From Chryseobacterium gleum (lineage in GTDB: Bacteria > Bacteroidota > Bacteroidia > Flavobacteriales_D > Sanyastnellaceae): a DNA stretch of 17,073 bases. Within the stretch, counting starts at the first letter, position 1. Each line of letters begins with the position of its first letter. A program made the translations under genes and the position numbers. Shown here in pieces: positions 1 to 8,000 of this stretch. The notes under the pieces were generated by a model, which saw nothing but the letters and a program-made list of their open reading frames with translations, was not told the origin of the DNA and made no database searches. The stretch lies in contig CALQJP020000021.1 in assembly GCA_943330925.2 (NCBI GenBank), positions 1-17,073 of the forward strand, in the 5' to 3' direction.

Positions 1-239
1 ACGCCCATGAAGTTTGATCCGCTTACGTAGCCGGCAGTGTAGGTATTGCCCATGAATTCACAAGCTATTCCTTCTGCTTTATCGGTGCCTGTGGTACCAA
101 CTTGATTAGACCACATGAGGTGATGGGTGTCAACAATAGGAGTAACCTGTGCTACCATTGTTAATTGAGCGGCAACTAGAATGGCTATGAACAAGCCATT
201 TACAATTACCAGGGTTCTTTTAGGGTTGAAGGTTTTCAT
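1..239 (-). CDS. Secreted SBBP-repeat protein, N-terminal part (runs off the left edge)
   Basis: Reading leftward from ATG at 239 there is an open frame of 79 codons with no stop before the window edge. Residues about 9-32 form a hydrophobic signal-peptide-like stretch ending in VAAQLTMVAQ, so the mature protein probably starts near Gln32. The following part contains a W-x3-GTTGTDKAEGIA segment and then a GNTYTAGY segment. This matches the general pattern of an SBBP (seven-bladed beta-propeller type) repeat, in which a G-x-D-x-A-x-G-I-A strand is followed by G-N-x-Y-x-x-G-Y. Such repeats are common in large secreted Bacteroidota proteins that end in a T9SS sorting domain, but that end is outside the window. 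No catalytic motif is visible. The family call rests on a single repeat. The reading frame and signal peptide are more certain than the name. Confidence 0.7.
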   Translation of the reverse strand, partial: MKTFNPKRTLVIVNGLFIAILVAAQLTMVAQVTPIVDTHHLMWSNQVGTTGTDKAEGIACEFMGNTYTAGYVSGSNFMG

Positions 240-533
240 TGTACTTCTTTTTAAATTGTTTTTGTGTTGTTGGATTAAGCCTTAGTTTTTATAGGTGCTT
301 GTACCGAAGTGTGACAAAAAAGGTTGCGATAGATGATGAAAAGGTGCTTAATTCAATGGTTAGCAGTGACTTAAATATTGTGTATTGCGCTTGAAACCAC
401 TCACGGATGCGACTTATTCAGCGCTTGGCAATTGGGTTGCCGTCGGTTGGGATGAGAGCGGCGCAAGAAGTTTTTTTTTCAATTCTTCTTTCATAGTTTG
501 AAAAAGCTATTACATTTGCGGCCGCTTTAGCGA
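240..533. other. Divergent intergenic region between the SBBP-repeat gene and tRNA-Phe
   Basis: This stretch separates a leftward protein gene from the rightward tRNA. It has no convincing ORF. The only clear signal is the TACATTTG element just before the tRNA. A perfect 5-bp stem (GGCAA, loop TTGGG, TTGCC; 427-441) is present but has no following T-run, so it is not called a terminator. No TAnnTTTG match was seen on the minus strand for the leftward gene. Confidence 0.6.
511..518 (+). promoter_or_regulatory. Bacteroidota-type -7 promoter element for tRNA-Phe
   Basis: TACATTTG is an exact match to the Bacteroidota -7 consensus TAnnTTTG. It would place the transcription start near 525, just upstream of the tRNA 5' end at 534. 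The -33 side is poor: the best candidate is TTTC at 489-492, 18 bases away, and the TTTG at 497-500 is too close. The element and its position fit a short-leader tRNA promoter. Confidence 0.5.
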
Positions 534-606
534 GGTGCCATAGCTCAGTTGGTAGAGCAAAGGACTGAAAATCCTTGTGTCCCCGGTTCGATTCCTGGTG
601 GCACCA
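534..606 (+). tRNA. tRNA-Phe (anticodon GAA)
   Basis: A 73-base cloverleaf. The acceptor stem GGTGCCA (534-540) pairs fully with TGGCACC (599-605), with discriminator A606. The D arm is GCTC/GAGC (543-546 and 555-558). The anticodon stem AAGGA/TCCTT encloses the loop CTGAAAA, giving anticodon GAA at 567-569, which reads UUY (Phe). The T arm is CCCGG-TTCGATT-CCTGG. Its middle pair, C584 with T596, is a mismatch, and the other four pairs are normal. The 3' CCA is not encoded in full (A606 is followed by CA then GA), so CCA is added after transcription. The gene lies between its own promoter-like element and a strong terminator, so it is probably a single-gene transcript. Confidence 0.95.
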
Positions 607-612
607 CAGAAT

Positions 613-640
613 GCGAGACTTAGGTCTCGCTTTTTTTTTT
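613..640 (+). terminator. Intrinsic terminator after tRNA-Phe
   Basis: A perfect 7-bp stem, GCGAGAC (613-619) with GTCTCGC (624-630), encloses a TTAG loop and is followed directly by ten T residues (631-640). It begins 7 bases after the tRNA 3' end and ends 16 bases before the aroB start. Transcripts reaching aroB must therefore read through it or start within the remaining short gap. Confidence 0.92.
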
Positions 641-656
641 GAGCCATATTTGAACG

Positions 657-1706
657 ATGAAAATTACCAAACCTAAGTTCGTGTCTTCTTTAACGGCGAT
701 TTCCGCATCGCTTTCAAAACAGCTTTCAGGAAGGCGATATGCTATTCTAACCGATGAGACGGTGGGGGAGATGTGTTTGCCACAACTTCTTGAGGCCCTT
801 GGCGACGATTCACCTTTGGACATTATTGAGGTAGATTCCGGAGAGGCTTGCAAATCTCCGGAGGTTTGTTTTCACTTGTGGAGCCATTTATTGGAACTTG
901 AATTCACGAAATCGGATGTGCTGGTATGTCTTGGTGGTGGATCGGTATCCGATCTGGGAGGTTTTGTTGCAGCCACCTATAAAAGAGGGTTGGCCTGTAT
1001 TTTCATACCGACTACGTTACTTGCCATGACAGATGCGGCTATTGGCGGTAAGAATGGTGTTGATTTAACCAATGTGAAGAACGCGATAGGTACCATTGTA
1101 CAACCGGAGGCGGTGTTGGTGTATCCACACTTCTGCAAGACGCTTACCGATGCTCAATTTCTTTCGGGCATGGCAGAAGTAATAAAGCATGGAGTTATCA
1201 CCAGTGGAGAATTGTGGAGTATGCTGCAGTCCTTGTCGCCCATGGTGCGCGACATTCCGATGCAGATACTTCGACATTCAGTTGATGCGAAGCTTGCTAT
1301 TGTTCGCGAAGATCCCCTGGAGAAGGGGCGCAGAAAGGTGCTCAATTTCGGACATACCATTGGGCATGCTATTGAGTCTGCTGCTTTGCACGACGACAAT
1401 GTGATCGAACACGGTGTTGCTGTTGCAATGGGGATGATGGTCGAGGTGAGGCTCTCAGAGCGGTTGGGGCTTCTCTCTACGAATGACACGCTTGAAATAG
1501 TTCGAGTATTGCAATCATGGTACAAGGATGTACTACCGAAATTTCCTCTTTGGAAGAAGGTTGAGCCGTTTTTAAGTCACGATAAGAAGGTTGAACAGAA
1601 AAAAAATGCATATGCATTGCCCCTTTCTTTGGGGTGTTTTGAAATTGTGTATGTCGAGTCGAATGTTGAAGCGCAATCTGTTTATAATGAGTTTGTTGAA
1701 AAGTGA
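657..1706 (+). CDS. aroB: 3-dehydroquinate synthase
   Basis: Cytoplasmic enzyme of the shikimate pathway. It converts DAHP (3-deoxy-arabino-heptulosonate 7-phosphate) to 3-dehydroquinate using NAD+ and a divalent metal. The 349 residues match the usual family length of about 340-370. Visible motifs are the nucleotide-binding loop CLGGGSVSDLGGF (91-103), the PTT-x6-DAAIGGKNGVD region (118-136), GMAEVIKHG (171-179) with metal ligand Glu174, NFGHTIGHA (230-238) with His233, and EHGVAVAMGM (251-260) with His252. All three metal ligands of the family are present, so the enzyme should be active. The ATG lies 16 bases after the tRNA terminator T-run. No separate promoter was recognised in that gap. 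The neighbours are functionally unrelated. There is no clear terminator after the stop. Confidence 0.96.
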   Translation: MKITKPKFVSSLTAISASLSKQLSGRRYAILTDETVGEMCLPQLLEALGDDSPLDIIEVDSGEACKSPEVCFHLWSHLLELEFTKSDVLVCLGGGSVSDLGGFVAATYKRGLACIFIPTTLLAMTDAAIGGKNGVDLTNVKNAIGTIVQPEAVLVYPHFCKTLTDAQFLSGMAEVIKHGVITSGELWSMLQSLSPMVRDIPMQILRHSVDAKLAIVREDPLEKGRRKVLNFGHTIGHAIESAALHDDNVIEHGVAVAMGMMVEVRLSERLGLLSTNDTLEIVRVLQSWYKDVLPKFPLWKKVEPFLSHDKKVEQKKNAYALPLSLGCFEIVYVESNVEAQSVYNEFVEK

Positions 1707-2035
1707 TTGCTAGTTGGTTTAAGTTTTTAATGACCTGGATCAGTATTTCGCCTTATAAATCAGTTGTTTAGATTGATGATTGTTTCAACCCGACTAAACA
1801 CTGTATTCTCTCTATTAACTTTTTGCATCTCGGAATAATTAACTATAACATGTTGATAATCTGAGTGTTGATTAGATGAAATGACAATTCGTAACGATGA
1901 GCGAGAGGGTGATATCGATGATGACTCAAAAAATTTTGTTAGTTCATAAGAGAATCCGTATACATTTGCCGCCGACTTGTAATCAACATTTAGGTGTTGA
2001 AACTTTAAATTAATCAAAAACCAAATCTCTTAATC
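1707..2035. other. AT-rich intergenic region and leader of the giant adhesin gene
   Basis: A 329-base gap without a supportable gene. It holds the promoter described separately (1935-1968). The presumed 5' leader contains a 6-bp hairpin, TCAACA (1983-1988) and TGTTGA (1995-2000) around TTTAGG, followed by an A/T-rich stretch up to the ATG, as is typical of Bacteroidota translation starts. Two imperfect copies of a TGTTGAT-containing sequence occur near 1851-1880 and could be regulatory, but this is weak. No terminator for aroB was found. Confidence 0.6.
1935..1968 (+). promoter_or_regulatory. Bacteroidota-type promoter for the giant T9SS protein
   Basis: A TTTG (-33 type, 1935-1938) is followed after 22 bases by TACATTTG (1961-1968), an exact match to the -7 consensus TAnnTTTG. 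The spacing is at the long end of the usual range. Transcription would start near 1975 and give a leader of about 60 bases before the ATG at 2036. Confidence 0.6.
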
Positions 2036-5000
2036 ATGAGTAAACTGTTACGTACAGTGAACTTCGCTTCGGCGAGTTTTAGAACGTTGGCTCTAGCTAT
2101 CGTGTTTGTTCTCTGTGGCGCGAGTGATGCATTCGCCCAAAATCTCTACCTAGTTTGTCCTGCAGACGGTGACGTGAATTGCCTCGGCGATGTGCCGAGT
2201 ATTTCATTTCAAGGTGCTGCTGAGGCAGGTTTCGATGCCGTCGATGTTGTTGAGTCAACTTCGATTATCTCAGGTAACGATTGCGATTATACCATTGCTC
2301 GCACCTGGACAGTTACTTTCTCCAATGGCGAAACAACGTTTGCAGAATCTTGCACTGCTATTTTCCGCATTGCTGATTTCGAAGCGCCTGTTTTCGTGAA
2401 TGCACCGGCGAATGCCGCTTATCAGTGCATCGAGGAAGTTCCTGCTTACGAAAACCTCGAGGCAATTGACGGTTGCGGTGGTGAAGTTGTTGTTGAACAA
2501 TTTGGTTCATCATCATCCATCAACGACACGTTGGTGTGCAACCAAGTGACTACTCCTGCGGGTCCCGGTCAAGATTGGGCCGTATGGATCAATGGTCTTT
2601 ACAGTGCAGGTCTTGCTTCAACCGATTGGTACCGTTGGGTTGGTACACCAAGCTTGGTGTTCAGCAACGACGGCGAAGCACGTTTGGTTGGTGATGTAGT
2701 TGCTTTGAACAACTCAGCCAACGGTTGGCATGTCGACATGACCATGGCCGAAGGTGTTGACTGGGCTGCATGGAGCGCAGAGGGTGGTCTATACATGGAC
2801 AACCTCGGCTTGAATGGCGCTAACCACACTTCATGGAATTTCTACAAACTCCTTACTACTATTTCTCGTTTGGAAGGTTTCGGTGCTTTCGAAGGTGACC
2901 AACTCATCCTTTCGCACCAGCCTGCAAACTATGCATACGGTTTCCAATTCGGAACAGGTGCAAACAACCGCAACACCAACAACGGTGGTAGCGGATGGTT
3001 CTTCTATGAAGGTCACGTTAATCGTGAATCCGTTTCAGGTCATGGTGACGTTACGCTGGATATGGGTTGTGAAAATCCGGGTCAGCCAAACGAGGCCTGC
3101 TCTCAAACAATTGAGCGCCGTTGGGCTGCAACGGATGCCTGCGGAAACGTTGCTTTCCACGATCAAATTGTCAATGTAAACGATACGACTGCTCCAACAT
3201 TTACCAGCTGTCCGGCCAATGTGAATGTGCAGTGCGCTGCTGATGTTCCTGCTCCGGTAAGTGCATCCAATGTAAATGCTGCTGACAATTGTACCAGCGA
3301 TGTGGTTGTTTCGTATGCAGGTTCGGATACTGTTTACACAAATGGTACTTGCAATTTTGTAATTACTCACCGCTACATTGCCGAAGACGTTTGTGGAAAC
3401 CGCGAATCATGCTCTTACACTATTTCAGTGAACGACGATACTGCTCCGGTATTGAACGTGCCTGCCAGCTACACTGTTGAATGCAACGATGAAGTGTTTT
3501 TTGAGGCGGCTTCAGCCACCGACAATTGCTCGGCTTCTTTGAACATCTTAGAGGAATTGGCGACCATTCAGGATGGATGTATCATCACATACGTTCGCAG
3601 CTTCTCTGTTAGCGACGACTGCGGCAATACGACCACAGGCACTCAAACAATCAACGTTATTGATACTACAGCTCCTGTATTGTCAGTACCTGCTGGGTAT
3701 ACTGCTGAGTGCAATGCTGATGTAATATTCGAAGATGCTTCTGCAACGGACAACTGTACTTCTGAGCTTGCGATTGAAGTGTTGGTTGACATCGTTAGCG
3801 ATGGCAATGACTGCGCTTATACCTACACTCGTTCATTCTCTGTTTCTGATGCATGCGGCAACACAGCAACCGGTGTTCAGGTAATCAATGTAATCGACAC
3901 AGAAGCTCCTGCATTTGTGAACCTCGTGGGTCCATATGCAGTAGAGTGTGATGCTATCTACGATGAGCAATGGGTGCGTCCTGCTGCTACCGACAATTGC
4001 GATAGCGATTTGACTTACACCTATTCAGATGAAATGACTTCTGGTGGCTGCTTGGGTACTATTCACCGCACAATGACTATCACAGACAACTGCGGTAACT
4101 CAACTACAGAAGAGTTTGTTATCTACATCCAGGACACTACAGCTCCTGTGATTACCTGGATTCCTGCTGATGCAACTGTAGAGTGCAGCAGTCTGCCTGC
4201 GGCTCCCGGCGTGGATGCTATCCAAACTACAGACAATTGCGGCGATGCTACTGCAATCTTCGGCTCTTATGCAGAAGGTCACAATGCTGAAGTAACAGTT
4301 TCGTTCGAAGAGCAAATCATCGAAGGTTCTTGCACCGGTAGCTACATCATTCTTTGGATCTGGACAGCTACTGACTACTGCGATAACGTTTCAACTGCAA
4401 CTACAACAATTACAGTTGTAGATACTACAGCTCCAGTTTTCATTAGCAATCCTGAAAACATCACCATCGATTGCGGCGCACCAATTCCGGGCGCTGATAT
4501 CGTTGTTGCTGCAGACAATTGCACAGGCGATTTGATTTACGCTATTGCTTCTGATAACACAGTGGGTGGAAGCTGCGCCGGTCAGTACTTGATTGAGCGT
4601 GTTTACACTGCAACCGATGATTGCGGCAACGTTGCAACCTTCACACAGAACATTTTTGTGGAAGATACAACGGCTCCAATCTTCAATGCTGAAAACGAAA
4701 GCACGTTTGTTTATGAGTGTGACGAAGATGTAGCGGTTGTAACTCCTGTTGCTGTTGACGATTGCAGCGGCGTTTCTACTGGTTACACAGATGTTGTGAA
4801 TGGCGGCAACTGCGCTACTTACATCACACGTACTTGGACTGCAACCGACGGTTGTGGAAACCAGTCTTCTTTCGTACAGAACATTTCAGTATTGGATACT
4901 GAAGCTCCTGTTATCGATTTCGTTGCTGAAATTGATCGTCCATGTGAAGATGCTGCAGGTATTTACGCTACTGCTACAGACAACTGCGACACCAGCGTTG

Positions 5001-8000
5001 AAGTGGTTTGGGTAGGTGATGAAGTGCAAAGTGGTGCTTGCGCCGGCAGTATCGTTCGCACATACTCTGCTACTGACGATTGCGGAAATACTGTTTCAGT
5101 TGGGCAAATCATTACGTTGATCGACACAACAGCTCCTGTTGCTATCAACCAACCTGAGAACATCACTGTTGAATGCGGTTCAGCTATTCCTACGTTCGAC
5201 CCGTCATGGGTTGACAACTGCACGAATGAGTTGACAGTTGGTATGACTTCTACATCAGATTCAGATGGATGTAACTCAGTAATCACAGAAACATACACGG
5301 CTTCTGATGTGTGCGGCAATACGGGTACTGTTACACGAACGGTTACAATAGTTGATACTACCGATCCAACGTTTGTAGGTTTGCCTGAAAACGTAACCAT
5401 CGACTGCGGTGATGCACTTCCTGCTGTTGCCGAAGTAACTGCGACCGACAACTGCGATCAGGATGTAACTATCTCTTCACAAGATTTGATTGTTCCAGGT
5501 AACTGCGTTGGTTCATACTTGGTTGAGCGTGTTTACCGCGCTACTGACAACTGCGGTAACCAAGCTGTAGCTACACAGAACATTTATGTGGTTGACTCGA
5601 CTGCTCCAATCTTCAACGCAGACAACGAATCGATCTTTGTATACGAGTGCAATGAGTCAGTGCCTGTTATTACTCCGGTAGCGGTTGATAACTGCAGTGG
5701 TGTTGCTTTGGAATACACTGACAACGTTAGCGGTAACGATTGCGAAACGAACATCAGCCGCGTATGGACAGCAACCGATGGTTGCGGCAACTCTTCAACG
5801 TTCACGCAGAACATTACAATCGCAGATACACAAGGTCCTGTATTCGCAGGTTCTATCGAGATTGAGCGTCCATGTGATGACTACCAAGGTATCTATGTAA
5901 CTGCTTCTGACAATTGTTCTGATGCGGTTGACCTTCTTTTGGTTGCTGACGATCAAGCGCAAAGCGGAAGCTGCGCAGGTGAGATCGTTCGCACCTACCG
6001 TGCAACAGATGCTTGCGGCAACTTCACCGAGTTCATCCAAATCATCCGTTTGATTGACGTGACTGCTCCTGTTTGTTCAAACGTTCCTGCTCCTTTGTCA
6101 GTTGATTGTGGTACAACCATTCCAACTTACTTCCCAATGTGGGCTGATCAGTGCGACAATGAGTTGACATTGACCGAGAACACTACCTTCCAGCAGAATG
6201 GTTGTGTGGCAATCCTTACCACTGTTTATACTGCTACAGATGACTGCGGAAACGTAGGCACTGTAACACGTGTAGTAAGCTTGGTAGATACTACTGCTCC
6301 AGTAGCTTCTAACGTTCCTGCTAACCAGTCTATCGAATGTTCTTCATTCAACGGTGGAATTGGTATCGGTACCCCAACATTCACAGACAACTGCAACAAC
6401 TTGACGTTGACTTCGAATGTTACAGAGGAAATCGTTGATTGCGACCACGTGTACACATACGTTTGGACTGCAACCGACGCTTGTGGCAATGCTACTTCAG
6501 TTTCTGCCATCATCAATGTTTTCGATCAAAGCAACCCTGTATTTGATGAAGTACCTGCAGGTGGTTCATTTACATGCGACGGTGGTATCAGCTTCGGCGA
6601 AGCAACAGCTTTTGATGCATGCGGAGATGCGGTTGTTACTTTCAACGATAACATCATCGGAGGCAACTGCCCACAGACATACACGATTGTTCGTACTTGG
6701 ACTGCTACAGACGATTGCGGTAACACTGCAAGCGCATCTTCGATTTACAACGTAACCGATGATGTAGCTCCAATCTTCACAGCATTCCCTGCTGATGCTT
6801 CTATTGAGTGCAGCGCAACAGAATTGCCTGCTGCCGGTGCAAGTGCATCTGACAATTGCGATACTTTAGTTACTATCACTTACATCGACGTATTGGTTGC
6901 TCAAGACAACTGTCAGCGCACCTACGAGCGTCGCTACACAGCTGCTGACGATTGTGGAAACACAACTACTCAAGTTCAAATGATTTATGTGAACGACACT
7001 GTTGCTCCTGAATTCAGCGGCGATGGTTCAATCTCGATTTCATGCAACGAGTTCACAGCTGACGGAATCTACGTAACTGCAACAGACAACTGTAGCGGTG
7101 CAAACATCGTAATCCTTTATGATGAGCCATCAGGTGAAGGTTGTTCATACTCGGTTATTCGCCACTATGCAGCTAGCGATGCATGCAACAACTCTTCGTA
7201 TTTCAACCAGACAATTGTGGTAACAGACACTGAGGCTCCTATTGCTTCAAACGATCCACAGGATGCTACTTACGGTTGCAATGACTCATGGGCACCAGCA
7301 GTGGTAACCTTCTCTGACAACTGTGACGCTGAAGTTGCTGTAATCGCATTGACCGAAGAAACCGGTGATCAGTGCAGCATGGTGTATCACTACACTTGGA
7401 CTGCAACGGATGATTGCGGAAATACAACCGTGGTAGATCAGTACATCACTGTGGTGGATGAGACTGATCCTATTTTCAACGTAGAAAGCGCTTCTTACGA
7501 TGTTGAGTGTGGTGCCGAAGTAAGCTTGCCTGTAGTATCTGCAATCGATAACTGTGGTGGTGATGTTACAATCACTTCGAGTGAGTCTATCGTGCCAGGC
7601 AACTGCCCAAGCAACCGCACGGTAGTGACTACCTACACTGCTTCTGACGTGTGTGGTAACACTTCTACAATTTCATTCACAGTAAACTACACCGACACAA
7701 CTGCTCCGGTTTGGTCTGCAGACAATGCAGCAGCATTCACGTATGAGTGTGACCAGACAGCTGAATTAGTTCAGCCGGTTGCAACTGATGCTTGCAGCAC
7801 AGTTGATTACTTGTACACGGATGGTCCGGTTAACTCGAATGGTTGCACAGGCAGCTTCGTACGCAGCTGGATTGCAACTGATGCTTGTGGAAATGCTAGC
7901 GCTGAATTCAATCAGACTATCACTTTCGAAGACTCTACTGATCCTGTATTGGTAGGTTGCCCAGGTGATATCACATTGCCTTGCGATGCTACAGTGCCTG

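Larger units (their letters stand above)
3182..7930 (+). repeat. Array of 20 tandem HYR-like units
   Basis: In-frame repeat within the giant gene. Unit starts, marked by the D-T-T-A-P-like motif, fall at 3182, 3437, 3662, 3896, 4133, 4421, 4664, 4895, 5123, 5354, 5594, 5825, 6056, 6287, 6524, 6761, 6995, 7226, 7457 and 7694. The next unit, at 7931, is interrupted by the C-terminal module. Unit length is 75-81 residues except for 85 in the first and 96 in the fifth (4133), which carries an extra segment of about 17 residues before its third Cys. Units have diverged in DNA sequence, so the array is old rather than freshly amplified. Confidence 0.9.

Noticed and set aside
641..656. CATATTTG before aroB as a -7 promoter element
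   Set aside because: It has a mismatch at the first consensus base and lies too close to the ATG to leave a leader. The same near-match also occurs upstream of 9328 without support.
1760..2017. 85-codon minus-strand reading frame between aroB and the giant gene
   Set aside because: It covers AT-rich intergenic DNA that includes the giant gene's promoter and leader, has low-complexity Ser-rich content and shows no recognisable domain.
4963..5451. 162-codon minus-strand reading frame inside the repeat array (also a similar one at 6226-6516)
   Set aside because: These are shadows of the repeated plus-strand units. They recur with similar sequence because the units are repeated, and they have no independent start context.
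3182..7930. Repeats considered as a CRISPR array or non-coding satellite
   Set aside because: The periodicity is about 231 bases, a multiple of three, in one open frame, with conservation at the protein level rather than the DNA level.
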